The position numbers and the translations under genes are program-made. The notes beneath the pieces were generated by a model. That model had not been told where the DNA came from, did not search any database, and worked only from the letters and a program-made list of their open reading frames with translations. This document shows, one piece after another, positions 39,094 through 51,446 of a DNA stretch of 64,000 nucleotides. How positions within the stretch are numbered: position 1 is the stretch's first letter; every line of letters begins with the position of its first letter. Source of the stretch: Temnopleurus reevesii (taxonomy: Eukaryota > Echinodermata > Echinoidea > Temnopleuroida > Temnopleuridae); contig BQKZ01001643.1 in NCBI GenBank assembly GCA_036244855.1, forward strand, positions 1 through 64,000, read 5' to 3'.

Positions 39094-40908
39094 TCATAGC
39101 TATTGCTGTAGGGAGTAAATGTTGCGCTTTCATTTTGTATTGTGTCATTCCTAACGTGTCCTACTTGTGATGTATATTATGAGAATGACAGCTACCCTGG
39201 GCTTACTGGTTATTGTTCATGTATCTCTATAATATTCTGACATTTTAACTTTTATTATACGCCTCATTTTGAAGTTTGACTGGAAAGGTCGAACAATTTT
39301 CTTTTTTTATCTTCTTTGCAAATAACCGTCTATATTAAACAAATTGTATCACGCAGATTGATCAAAATCTATAAAAGTACAAAAGTTATCTAATCAAATC
39401 ATACAGCTGAGAGATACTTTGCGGTAAACTAGATAGCGCATATAATCTGATAAAGGATATACTCTGACGTTTGCAGTATTACCAGAATGTTTCATTGTTC
39501 GTAACACAGCAAAAAAAATTACAAAGCAAAGGAATCATTGAATCGGGAATGTCCAGTCAGCATAAACTCTCAAAACTGAAATGGTAAATTAACACCTTTT
39601 ATAGCGGAAAAATGGTAACCTTTTTCAAAATGTTAAATTAGACAACGGCATAACGAAGAGAGAATGGAATGAAACCAATATAGAGCATGTTTACAGAAAC
39701 TGCTAAACGATCCTTATGTGTACAGCGATATTACACCTTTGGCGGCCCTATGTGCTGCCGTTGAATTGTTGTAATGACCTTTTATTAATCTACATGTATC
39801 TCCAAACATTATTTTGTTCATTACTTTTGTCTCAGCGCGCTTTACTGTATGAGTGCATCTACTTTTTCAGCATACAGAAACCCCCGAGGTGATTCTAAAT
39901 ACTGAATGAAGTTCCTCTGAGTAGAAAACAACTCCTAAATGAGAAGAGTTCATTACCAAAGTCACTAAACAACAATCGAAGATAGAGACATCTGTATTTA
40001 CTATTCATATTTCACAGTTGGATGAACTTATCCAAGAAAATATGCCTTAAAAGAGCGGAGGAGTTGAAGGACGACATTTTTGTACGTATTATCTTGATTA
40101 TGTAGGCGATGATGACACATGCTTAATATGTCTTTTAGATTAGCTCACTAGAATTACACGCTTAAGTTGCATTTTTTTTCATTGAACTGTGGTTGACTGG
40201 AGCTGGATGCGTATTGCGATCTATTTCTCTTTATTTCCCTCGTCAGCAAATCATAATGGCGAACGACGATATCATTATCATTGACTGGTCAACTTCAAAT
40301 AATCCAACGAGAATATGATGATGTTATTCATGTGAATGTTGGGTGCATTTCACAATACGGAGGAAAAAATCAGATTCGTTGCTACTCAGTGATAGTGGGT
40401 TGATCTCTTAGTAGAGTCTGTTTGAGTATACCCAACCTTTTTCAGATCTTCGAGCTATCGAGGCTTATGGGCATACATTTAGGCGTGCAGAAGAACTATT
40501 AGATGAATATTTTTTTTCATATTTAGTCCGGCATAGAATGTATATTACAGAACTCTTTATATCAAAGGGTAACACGAACCGTTTCACACTTTCATTTCAT
40601 ACATTATAATTAATTATCCACTGAGATAGCTTTGTCCCATTTATGCTGTTTCTGCGCAACTTGGAACGACTTGCTCGGAGACTAGGGCTATTTACAGTAA
40701 TTTTCAATTGTTTGCGATATCTTTGGTCTCAATGTGTCATATTGCACATAGTAGTCGAAAGCTTTCATAACAGGAAATGTGAAAGTGGCTAAATATAGTC
40801 GTGTAAACAGACAATGAGCATACCTTCCGATCATTATGGCCCCTTGGGCACGTTATGTACAAGAAAATATAAGCACGTTAAATGATCAATTTCTTTTACT
40901 TTTGACTA
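39094..40908. other. No gene recognised
   Basis: AT-rich DNA between the CRE cluster and the TU-like element. Confidence 0.5.
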
Positions 40909-40916
40909 CTTTATTC
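40909..40916. repeat. Target-site duplication, left copy (CTTTATTC)
   Basis: CTTTATTC immediately precedes the TU-like element. The identical octamer follows it at 41462-41469. This length fits hAT- and TU-type insertion. Confidence 0.85.
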
Positions 40917-41461
40917 GGTTTATCCCCATCTCGTCCAATGCCATCTCGTCTAATGACCGTTTCGTCCAAACGCGCTTCGTCTAACATTAGGTCGTCCAAT
41001 TACCGTTTTGTCCAATATTCATTTCGTCCAATAGTCGTTTTGTCTAATAACCAGTTAGTCCAATATCCTTTTCGTGAAATGGCCATTTTGTCCATTAACG
41101 TGTGGTCCAATAATCAATTCGTCCAATAGCCATTTGGGCTAACATCACTTCGTCTAATCTGGACAATCTGATGATAGGACAAAGTGACACTAAACAAAAC
41201 GGTAATTGGACGAAGTAGAACTAGACCACACGATGATTGGACGAATAGGCAAGTGGACAAAATGAAGATGGACCATATGGTTATTGGACGAAATGGCTAT
41301 TGGACGAACGGGATATTGGACAAATTGGTTACTGGACAAAGCGGCAATTTGACGAAATGTATATTGGACGAAATGTTTATGGACGAAGTAATATTGGACG
41401 AAGCGCGTTTGGACGAAACGGTCATTGGACGAGATGGCATTGGACGAGATGGCAATTTACC
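40917..41461. mobile_element. Complete TU-like foldback element with 8-bp target duplication
   Basis: This is a 545-bp inverted repeat made almost entirely of 15-16 bp units: GTCCAAT-type in the left half and ATTGGAC-type in the right half, meeting near 41160 with little or no spacer. The outer ends pair well: GGTTTATCCCCATCTCGTCC on the left against GGTAAATTGCCATCTCGTCC from the complement of the right end. The element is flanked by CTTTATTC at 40909-40916 and again at 41462-41469, a perfect 8-bp target-site duplication. It shares arm sequence with the element at 17092-18537 but lacks that element's unique core. The long ORFs read through here are by-products of the repeats. Confidence 0.88.
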
Positions 41462-41469
41462 CTTTATTC
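41462..41469. repeat. Target-site duplication, right copy (CTTTATTC)
   Basis: This octamer is identical to 40909-40916 and abuts the right terminus of the foldback element. Confidence 0.85.
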
Positions 41470-43010
41470 GACTCAAAGCTTGATTTCGGTGCAGAATGAT
41501 CTAGCAATAAAAATCCTCTTTGAAACATACTAAGTATTAGCAGATAACTGTAAAATACAATGTGTGTAATAGTTTAATATCTATACAAGACGGTAATGCG
41601 AGCGATCCGTCATCTTTTCAAACAGATTATTTCTCGACACTATGTTGCACAGTAATGTCAACGGCCATCCCTGAGCATTAGCTACCATGATCGGAATTAG
41701 TATTCCATCTAAATAATTTCAACATTCAACAGTGTTTCACCGCCGGATCAACAGTGAGTTATATACATATATGCGTGGGTGATATAGCTATGGTATACAT
41801 GGTATCATGTTATGGCGTACTCACTCAGTAGAGGCGCGTTTGGCAAACATTATTGAAGTAATCGATACGGGTATATCACCCTCCGTGGTGTGGGTTCAGT
41901 GGAATGGATGGATAAACACTCGTTACTCCATTGAGAGATACATGGAGATGAGAGAACAAATGTGAGATGTGATGGACGGAAGTGCATGGTCAAGTACAAA
42001 CTTGGATGATGGTGGATGTGAATTTAGATGGAAAGACTATTCTTGAAGTATACACCATCATTTTCATTTATCGAAAAAGTATCATGTACGGATAAGTAAG
42101 TTGAAAAGGTTGATAAAAGCGTTGAAATTTAAAAAATCAATTGAAATATTGTCGAATTATTCTGAAAATGATACATTTCCACTGAATATATAAACATTAA
42201 TTTTTCTCTCAATATTTGCCAATATATGGAATGACTCCTTGTCTTCACCCTACAAAAATATATTAAACGTCCGCATGTAATATTGTGTACAAACTTTCAC
42301 CGATATTCGAACGCCACACATATGAATTGATTGTGAAAATACTCCGCTGTTGATTTATAGATATGTGTTCATATGATCAGATGATGGTGATGAACCAATT
42401 ATTTCCCACAAAACCACACCTTTGCTGTATAATAAAGAGATACATCTCCTTTCCGGTGATGTGTCAAGATGAACTAGTTTGAATCGTACAAACATCATTC
42501 TGGTCTAGCGCCAAGGAGTGCATATCCTTCGAGTCTCTCATCGGTTTGCAATTAATAGTGTTAGCACCGAGATTGGACCTTAGGAGGGATTTACTTCTGA
42601 TGTTTGTGAGCTGCGTGCTTATTTGCTATTACTACACCTCGGGGTGAGGTCGTTACTGTATGGTATAATTCATATACCACATATCATTGGGCGAGGTCGG
42701 AGGCCTAATTATCTCGATATGTACCTGCCTAGTTTTGCTTGGAGGGGTTTTTAAATGCATGTATTTTACACGAACACAACTGCATATTTTCGATTTTTCG
42801 TGCTAAAACCTATCAGATTTATAATAAAAAGCTAGCAAACCTTTCCTCAGGCATGTATTTCAGAGAAATACAAAAAAAATGTTTTCAACAAAATCAAGTA
42901 ACGGCGACCACCAGAAGTAAATCATAAAGGTAAGGCTACAGCTCCAACAAACTGACTACTCCGTTGCCGAATGATGAATATTTTTTTTTTCAAATTTGGC
43001 CGGACACCAA
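41470..43010. other. No gene recognised
   Basis: Unremarkable AT-rich DNA. Confidence 0.5.
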
Positions 43011-43148
43011 GCCTGCACAGGAAGCTGAGGCGTCTTAGAACAAAGGGGAAAGCTAAGACCCTCTCTGGCAACTGGTACTCCGGTGTTAGGTACCTCATAC
43101 CCTTGTCTTTTTTTTATAATGGAAACAAAACACAAAATGAAACATGAT
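43011..43148 (+). repeat. Direct repeat, copy 1: left flank of the MITE (filled haplotype)
   Basis: GCCTGCACAGGAAGCTGAGG... runs to AACATGAT, then the MITE begins. The same stretch recurs at 43425-43568 without the MITE. The only differences I see are one substitution (CTTGTC versus CTTGCC) and a longer T run in copy 2. Confidence 0.85.
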
Positions 43149-43423
43149 GGCCCGTATTCCGATAGCGAGGTTTAAGTTAACCCTGGTCTAAATCTGTGGT
43201 TTAAGTATGGGTAGCCAAAATTTTATTTACAATGAATAATTCGTGTGTTAACTGCTCTCTTGTCCCATACTCTAATAATGTAGAAAAATATTGAAGTTTT
43301 TATTCCGAGACAGTTTTAAATAATATGAGTGCCAAATGTGCTGGTAAATTAAACATCGATTATTATAGATTCAAGCCTCTTTTGGCTCTCCATACTTAAA
43401 CCACAGATTTAGACCAGGGTTAA
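43149..43423. mobile_element. MITE with terminal inverted repeats, right end lost at assembly join
   Basis: TTAACCCTGGTCTAAATCTG (from 43177) is repeated in inverse at the right, ending at 43423. The pairing extends through GGTTTAAGTATGG and into AGCC, more than 35 bp in all. To the left the element probably begins with GGCCCGTATTCCGATAGCG at 43149. The matching outer right end is missing because a single N at 43424 interrupts it. No coding capacity is visible. Superfamily is undetermined. Confidence 0.8.
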
Positions 43424-43424
43424 N

Positions 43425-43568
43425 GCCTGCACAGGAAGCTGAGGCGTCTTAGAACAAAGGGGAAAGCTAAGACCCTCTCTGGCAACTGGTACTCCGGTGT
43501 TAGGTACCTCATACCCTTGCCTTTTTTTTTTTTTTATAATGGAAACAAAACACAAAATGAAACATGAT
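43425..43568 (+). repeat. Direct repeat, copy 2: probable empty-site haplotype
   Basis: This starts right after the N at 43424 and repeats 43011-43148. It then continues AACATGATATGTTTAAAC without interruption, so it represents the site without the MITE. The insertion point is at or next to AACATGAT. Confidence 0.85.
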
Positions 43569-44443
43569 ATGTTTAAACATATATTTTGCGACACGTGGAC
43601 ACGTCGTAGGCGGGGGGAGGGAGTGAAATGTCAAAGCCAGGAAACAAGAGTACATAAACAATGCTCCACCCCCCCACCCGAGACAATCGCAACTTTTTTG
43701 GGACGAAAGAGTTTCCAACGTTGCACCAGAAAAGAAGAACAAAATGCTTCATTTTCCACATCCTTCAAGGTACAAATTGGCACTCTTTTTCTTAGTGTAT
43801 ATAGAAATTGATAGTCTTCAAATTAGGCCAACTCCTTTCCAGCCAACTCTTTTCCAGCACCCGTCCAGTTTTGGAACATGTATTTGTAATGACGGGTAAA
43901 GGGCAATGCAATCTCCGCCTGTGGAGGGTTATCCGAGGTGCGACAGCCTCTACAATGCCCGCCAATTTGTGGCGTATTAGTTTCCCAAATTAAGCCATCT
44001 GATTTCTATTTAGGCGAGAAACATAAGGCGGTCAGCTCAGAGAACTTATAAGGGCAGAGGGAGATGGTCCTTATTCTAGAGGGCACCTATGGGGTCATGC
44101 TTTATTAAAGCCGGACAAAAATAGCGCGGCGGAATTACCTGCTCGAAAAGTTGTTTGTGTTCTTTTTAGGAAAGTTCCGAAGTTATATTAGTTAATTCTC
44201 ATGCATAATGTTGCTCATCGTAATTATCGGTCTTATAATGGAGTTTCATGTAAACGTCAGACACGACGAATGAGGTTATGAGTATGCATTTAATCATTCT
44301 AGAATTTTGCTTACTATTTCATACGTTAGGGCGATGTCTTTAGTTAACTCGGAAGAAACTTGCCAAACAAAAATAACCCAGAAGAGAGAACAGAACAAAC
44401 AGACTGACTGAGAGAAAGGGATAAAAATAGTTAGACAAGGGGC

Positions 44444-44451
44444 TAGAGAGG

Positions 44452-44502
<51 letters not shown>
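44444..44502. repeat. (GA)n microsatellite
   Basis: Nearly uninterrupted GAGA run. Confidence 0.9.
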
Positions 44503-44505
<3 letters not shown>

Positions 44506-45074
44506 ATGTTTGTGCGTGCGTTTATACGTGCGTGTTTGTGTACGTGAAAGTGTAAATGAGGGAAGGAAGGTGACAGACTAAAAATAGAGGAACATGAATT
44601 TTGTATTCCGAATAGTTTGGAAGGTAATCATTTCCGGACTTGTTTGAAAGTCCACTTAAATCTACTTTCGTAACATTAGTTTCATGAAGTAGGTACATTA
44701 TGAACTTAGTCATTCATCGAGTAAATGACGAATAAACCTACATGACAACGCATCTCACAATTCTCCCCACCGAATATAGGCGACACCAAGTGATAATGAT
44801 CGATACCTCCAGCATCGAACCTCTAGAGCCGCGAAGCATTCCGGTACATGTGATGCATGCACAGGTCACAGCTCTCATGCATGGATATTTGTCAAATTTT
44901 CTTCTTTTCGTGTCGTCCGATGTGCATTTTGCTGCCTCACAGAAAACACAATAATGTAATAAAACGTAAAATGTGAAGAAAAAACAAACTGAAGCTGCAA
45001 AAATATATTTATTAGCATTTAAAACGAATCTATGGAGTCGGCGAACCAAAGTCCCTAACAAATACACGCGAGCA

Positions 45075-45116
45075 GAACCGGAAACGGAAGTGACCGAACC
45101 GGAAACGGAAGTGACC
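45075..45116 (+). repeat. Two tandem copies of GAACCGGAAACGGAAGTGACC
   Basis: A 21-bp unit is perfectly duplicated. Each carries ACCGGAAAC and CGGAAGTG, the latter close to the ETS-family consensus. In one frame it gives the repeat EPETEVT, but the surrounding ORF is not convincing. Confidence 0.75.
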
Positions 45117-45914
45117 GTCCCGGCTCCACGTAATTATTTTATCAAAAAATTGTTGACGCTTTCATCGGCTTCTAATGTACAACGAAAGTCGATGGGGAGA
45201 ATTATGATTTAGAATATCCACCTCCTCCTTTTGCTACATGGAGTTCAGAAAGCCATTGACGAAGTTACAATTCTGTACTTTCTGGTATGGCTCCCACCCA
45301 AAGCAAGTTATAAAAAAAACCAACAAATGTCAAATAAGGGTTTTAAACGTATAGTCAAAATGTTGGTCAAGCACCGCGCATTTTACATTTTTGGAACGAT
45401 GGGCGCCAGGATAAGCTCAAAACGTGCAAATTACAAATTGCGCAATGCATTTTTGCAGCGACATAGTTCTCAACTTGACAATGTGTTGAAAAACGAACCT
45501 GTTTATAGAAAACACTCTGCGAAAGATATTGAAAAGCACATAACTAGGACTATCGAAAACCCGTTTAAAATGAAAACACAGCCAAAAGTACTAATCAACT
45601 ACAATCATGATCAAAACTGCTTTGCATTTTATCATCTCTGAGTAACAATCGCTGGAAGCCCTTCAGAAGCGTTTTAAAACCTTTTTTCTGTCGGAATTAG
45701 AAGTTGATTTGCACCCAAACAAGGCCAAGGAGATACCAAGGACAGCTATCTTTAGCAAAATCATGTGGCATATATAAACGTGATGGAGGTTGCCAGCATA
45801 TTTGCAATGAGTATTTCGGTAAACGCCTTGTATGATGATATGCTCCTGAAAGTGCATTAACATGACAATGTATATGCGTTGACGAAGCCAAATAGCCTTC
45901 ACCATCTCGTCGTG

Positions 45915-46169
45915 TAAAGCCTGCGTCACACCTTTGCGTTTTTAGCCTGCGTCGGCCTAGCGCTTTTTTTTAAAATTAAAAACGCCCCCTTGACGGACAG
46001 CATACGCAGATCAGACAGTGGACTGACGTTCGGCTTGCGCTCAACGAGCGTACGACAGGCGTCAGTCCACCGCATGACATGCGTCTTCGTGCGTCAAAGG
46101 AGCGTTTTTAACGTCCAAGAACGCCGGATCGACGCAGGCTAAAGACACAAAAGTGTGACGCAGGCTTTA
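45915..46169. mobile_element. MITE family M1, full copy (TAAAGCCTGCGTCACACC ends)
   Basis: TAAAGCCTGCGTCACACC at the left is mirrored by the complement at the right end. Inner stretches also pair (GTTTTTAGCCTGCGTCGGC against the complement of GCCGGATCGACGCAGGCTA). The middle carries GTGGACTGACGTTCGGC and its inverse. It has TA at both ends, a possible TA or TWA target. Four further copies occur at 23266, 27623, 32943 and 59846. There is no ORF. Confidence 0.85.
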
Positions 46170-47511
46170 GAGGCATCATGGAATGACGCATTTTGACGGA
46201 GGAATATAGGGGAACAAACTCTCGAACTATCATCCTGTCAGTAAATTAGAAAAGGGAAGTACAAATGAATGAATTGTGGAAACTTTGACAACCTCTGATG
46301 ATCAATTGAAAAGTTGACAGTGATATCTTCTGTCAGGGATTCTTGAGTCGGCAACTCTTAAAATGTATGTGATGTCATTTCGGTTAAATAGGCAGAGATT
46401 AACATTCCCAACATATATTTTGTCTTTGTGCAGATTAATATCGATTTCTTCCCTATGATAGATGGTCTACAAAATGAAAATGATTCACTATGTTCCAATA
46501 TTTGTTTTGCAATCAACGCTCGTATATCTTGCTTAAATACGCGGCTTAGTTATGTTAGCGATGGGGCATTAGCAAACGAAATAACTATACATCATCTATA
46601 TTGAAGGAGGACACGTTTAATGAAAAGTCTGCATGTTAATAATGACGTGATTTATAAAAAAAAAAAGTGCTCCCCCTCCAAAAAAAAAAAGGAAAGAAAA
46701 ATTAGCACCAATATTTTCCATTGAACTCTAAGTATTGTATTTTCACCGAAATCCTTTTCTTCTCCTTCTTTGGTTGATTTTGTTTGCCTATTCGTCATCA
46801 TTAACGATTTTCGCCGTATAAGTACGTTTTAGATATTAATATTGCAGTTTCTACAGATGAATATCCGCGTATCATTTCAGGGAATATTGTAATTTAATGA
46901 AGTATTCTCGCGAATTTTCTTTTTACATACAAATTACTCACGCTTTGTATCTTTCCATGCCTAATATCTGCTTCTATTGTTCTAATGCACTTTCTAAACA
47001 AAGCTTTCACAATATAAAATTAGCACAACCTGACAGTGAGCTCGTGGATATCTTGTAAGGTTCATTGACACTTGGCAAGCATCTCAGAATTATATTTCTT
47101 TAATTGTATTTTTACTACACAGATCATGAGCAGTGAATCAAACTATTTATGAAACATTTGATGCATATGCAGCTTTGATCGATAGATCAGGTAGAAGGTT
47201 ATTGTTATAGTGAACAAAAAATAACCTATATGGATGTGCCAATTAAAATGTGATCGTAAAATGTTCAACATGTTCAATGTGTATTATTTTGTTTTGTATA
47301 TTGTCATTGAGAATATATACATAGTTCTGGTTAAAATGAAGACTTTCTGACTTCCAAAACGAGAAATTTCATCTCCTTTGTTTTGTACAAAAGCTTGCAG
47401 AGGGCCATGCATTCCAATACAGCGACGAATGGATATGTTTATTCATGATTGCCAACCTAACTGATGAATGTCTTCTAATTTGAATGTCCCATCCAAATCA
47501 TTCGGACACTC

Positions 47512-47575
47512 CGGTGTTCAAGCGGTTATGACACTGATGATGACCCAGATGACGCGAGATCGAATCTCGTCCTGA
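47512..47575 (+). other. tRNA-like remnant (possible SINE head)
   Basis: GCGAG-ATCGAAT-CTCGT (within 47550-47570) forms a valid T-arm (5-bp stem, 7-base loop). GTTCAAGCGGTTATGAC upstream resembles a D-arm region. The A box is poor and no acceptor stem forms. It is probably a decayed tRNA-derived element rather than a tRNA gene. Confidence 0.35.
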
Positions 47576-49827
47576 TGCTGGGAATTCGTCTTTACAGCAC
47601 AGAGCAACTTAAAAACAAACAGCTCCGTATGTTGCCTGGTTGAGGAATAAATAATTTCTTTCATGAAAATTATATATATATATAATCACAATTTTGGCGT
47701 TTCTGTTTTTTAGATGAAAAATAATCGCGTTGCCCAGTGAGGGACTAGAGGTTGAGGGTGGGTAAATCATCATAAATGCAACATTTTCATGATATTTTCA
47801 TTCATTTAGCTATTACGATTAAATGTATGCTGTCATACAGGTATAGAATGTCGATCAAATGTTTGTGTCTTACATGTGGTCGTCTAGCTCCCCGTCCAGT
47901 TTTGGACAACTTGTCAAAATGTCATAAGAAAAGAACGTGCAATAACATTTAATTTTGACTGCTCTGGTACGATGTTAAAGGGCAATGCTCAGGCCTTTGG
48001 ATAGAGAGCCATCTTCATTTAAAAAAAGATGAAATAAAGAAGGTCCATGCAGGAATATGATATAAATACATTTTGATCGGAACTCAAACCAAGGACGACT
48101 AATACGTGTTTTGTTGTGACGTTACAAAGATTTATGATTATGTTTTGCCTTCTTGTGAAGAATACAAAACTTCATAACACATGACATATCAGACATTTTA
48201 AGACGTGGACATATGTGAGGATGGGAGCTATCAGATGCGGTATCCTCTAGCAAAGTGAAATGGAACGACTCACTAATTTGAGTCGATGTTAGTCCCAGAT
48301 TACGAAAGAGTCTCCAAGAAGGGCCATGGCAAATTTAATTAGAATTGATCGCTCAAGTATCCAACACGTAGTCATCAATCTCTTGGCTTATATTCTCCCT
48401 ATGCATGTGCGCTATATGCTTGCGTTCGGAAATATAACATTAGATATCCGAGTGTATGTTTGCTTGATGCGCTTTTTATAGAATCACATTAGGGAAATTA
48501 CTTTTTGCAGTTACATGGGATGACAAAATGGTATCATGATCTGAAACACCCTTGAGTAAAATGGAACGAATCAGAATGATGTAAAGACAAACAACAAAAT
48601 CCCCAATGAATAAAAACTTACAATATTTGCAAAACTAGGCACACAAATGATTTGAACAGTATTTCGTCTAATACACCTAAACAATTAATTTACTCTCTCA
48701 TTAAACATAGATTTTGATATAAGTAAAATTAGTGGATAAAGTTATAAAATGAAACAGAATAAAATTGTACTCAACGTACATAAAGAACTAGAAATGGACA
48801 GATGACTTCATATCATTTGATATATCACTTTGAATATATCATGAGGTACTGTATGTTTGATGATTAGATCAAACTTTAAAGCATATGCTCATAATTGATA
48901 AAAAAAAAAAAACACTGTCAAATTGACATTCAAATACCTCGAGTTTACTTTTGTTTCTCTTTTTTCTAAGAAGGAATAAAGATTTAAACTTGTATACTAA
49001 ATTCAGTGAAACATTTATAAATACATATCATTTGTTTAAGTTTTCACTTGAATCACTATAGCTAAAAAATTTAATAATACAGCTATAATATGCTTATCTA
49101 AGGTTAAATATAAGCTTAAACTCAAGCGATATAGGCTCAAATTTAAGCGATATAAGCGATACTAATAAACTCGTAACGTATTTTACATCAAATTTTATAC
49201 GACTTTTATTTTAACAATTATTTTACTACACAATGGACGGTAGTCATTCTATTTAAGATTTCTGGGCAAGCGAGCCCTGTCGAATCCGTAACATGCTAAT
49301 TACAGAAAAAAAGTATATGTATGTGTATGTATATATATGTGGATCCACAATTGCACGAAAGAGAATCTACACAGTCATGTACATTTCAAACAAATGAAAA
49401 TTATATTGCATCTATACTGTTTGTTAAAACCATAATCTATTTAGTTATCATTGTAAACTTCATTGTTAACCACAACGTTACAGAAACTCGTTCTTATAAA
49501 AACAAGTTTTTTCGGTAAATTCAAGGAAATTCTGCATCTCTGTATACCTACAGAGCTATGTCATGGGGTGTGTATTGTGATGTCACGCAAAGTACGATAT
49601 GGGAGACTCATTGATAATAAGAAGTGAAACACGTCTCATCCCCTATTGTTAGCATTGTAAGTGTTCTGTCTTGTGTTTGTATAATCTTTCGATTTAATCA
49701 ACGAAATCAATATTCAAGATACAAGAGGATAAGTGATGCGTGGGATAGCGAGGAGAGATGAAGAAAAGATAGAAGGGGTCTTTTAGTGCAAGCGGTTTCA
49801 CGAGTCTATCACTGTGCACTTTATATG

Positions 49828-49938
49828 CATGTGTGTTTGTATGTGTGTTTGTATGTATGTGTTATTTCGTGAACGTGTACCAAATATGAATGGATAACAG
49901 TATATGTATGTATGTATGAATGTATGTATGTATATATG
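49828..49938. repeat. TGTGTTTG/TATG microsatellite tract
   Basis: Two patches of TGTGTTTGTATG and TATG repeats, separated by about 40 bp of ordinary DNA. Confidence 0.8.
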
Positions 49939-50894
49939 TGTAGCAGTCTAGTGAGAAATTATGGCATCAAGAGAGTGTAACAACTAAATTTATATATTCA
50001 TTTTCTCTCCATATAGATGTAATAAGAGAGTTTAATAAACAAGAATTTCCATGCGAAAAAATATACATAATACTTACAGAGAGAGAAAGAGAAAAGGATA
50101 AGAATGTGTATGTGTGTATGTGTTTGCGCGCGTGTGTGGACGTATAGCGAAAATAAAAATTGATGGGAGGAGGCTTTGAAAAATTTAGTATTTTATTTGA
50201 TTAGTTGATTTTATGTTTACATCATTGGCATTACGGAGAAGTTGGTCACAAATGAAATTTGTTAATCAAGACATGAGCAGGACAACAATAGAGGCACGAA
50301 AGATTCCATCAACATATTCATCTTTGTGTTCTTGACAGTACCTAATTAATGCTATTAACATCCCGATCAGTCATCGGACATAACATGGATAATAACAAAG
50401 GAGAAGAAGAAAGCAAGTTACATGCTTCGAAAGGTAGCACATTTAACGCCTGCGGCCAATATCTATAGAACAATGGAATTATATCAAATGCAACTGCGTG
50501 CTGAAGAAATACTTTAAAGAATACAGCTTGAAGAATACATACGAATAAACGGTTCAAATACACAATTTAGTAGTAACACAACATGTATGACAATTAGACC
50601 TATACATTCGTTATACAGATTATAAGGTTCAGGGCAACCTTAAAAAATGGCAAATCTACACTTAAAGATGTTCGATAGTATATTTAAAGGTTGGATTCGG
50701 CATTGTGTGAGTTGCTTATTAACCATTTTGAAAAGGGCTTTTCACTCCATTAACCATTTATCCCCTTTTATGTTCATTTGACATTTGACTTTTCAGTGTA
50801 TAAAGGTAATGATGTCATAATGAGAAATGAAACCCTTAATTCCGAGAGATTGTTTCATTTTTCTCATGTGCAGTACTAATAACTCTGAGGAGTC

Positions 50895-51446
50895 TGAGCG
50901 CATGCGCCGAATATGAAACTTGAGTGGTACGTGTGACTGACCTGTCTCAAATTTATCGGCAGCCCGCCCGCGGTGAAAGTTTGATCAGTGTGTGTCTCCC
51001 TGCAGTGTGTGCGTGAGCGAGCGAGCGAGCGAACGACCGTGTGTGTATTTGGTATGGTGTCCGTGCCGTACGCAAGGCGACACGAAGAACGAAAACCTAC
51101 TTTCACGACAGCCTCCGTTTAGCTAACACTCACACGCAAATTTTCTATGTGCGTTTTTGGCGCTCTGGCTTATCTAGTCTAGCAGACGATAGCATAGACG
51201 ACGCCAGGAACCCTCATCTATACGTTGCTGTCATCAGCTACCATATATCTGGATCTTTATCTCGGATAGCTACTTTTAAAAACGCATGGAATTTATCGTC
51301 TGTGTGATGCTGCATTTCGGATTCCCACATATGGATCTTACCGCTTGGATGTTAACCCGTGTGGATTATGCGTGAAATTTGGAGGAATACATCTCTAGGA
51401 GACGTGAGGCATTTTCATAGCTAGGCGAATGTTTAAGCGGACGATC
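50895..51446 (+). promoter_or_regulatory. Presumptive promoter and 5' UTR of the TASK-type channel
   Basis: The DNA just upstream of the channel ATG is richer in G+C and CpG than its surroundings (around 50900-51110, for example the GCCCGCCCGCGG patch). It also carries a (GAGC)n run at 51014-51034. No clear TATA box was seen, so the transcription start is not fixed. If the transcript covers this stretch, it holds an upstream ORF of 22 codons (ATG at 51054, stop TAG at 51120-51122), which could dampen translation. The boundaries are inferred from composition and position only. A 5'-RACE or cDNA end would settle them. Confidence 0.45.

Larger units (their letters stand above)
43569..45914. other. 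No gene recognised; GA tract and 21-bp repeat inside
   Basis: A 136-codon open frame ends at 45641 (start near 45231 is TTG; first in-frame ATG is in ...QMSNKGFKR...). Lys/Arg-rich, no known domain. One frame of this length is expected by chance in DNA of this size and composition. Confidence 0.4.
46170..50894. other. No gene recognised
   Basis: Very AT-rich, with a tRNA-like remnant, an (AT)n run at about 47670 and TATG repeats. It forms the distal upstream region of the channel gene. Confidence 0.5.

Noticed and set aside
41184..41533. Asp/Gly-rich repetitive peptides (WTRW, GRNG units)
   Set aside because: They are read-through of the TU-like 15-16 bp tandem repeats, not a protein.
45231..45641. 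136-codon open frame, Lys/Arg-rich
   Set aside because: It starts at TTG rather than ATG, shows no domain, and a frame this long is expected about once by chance in 64 kb of AT-rich DNA.
51041..51307. 88-codon frame upstream of the channel
   Set aside because: It starts at GTG, not ATG; only the smaller ATG-initiated uORF at 51054 is kept as a possibility.
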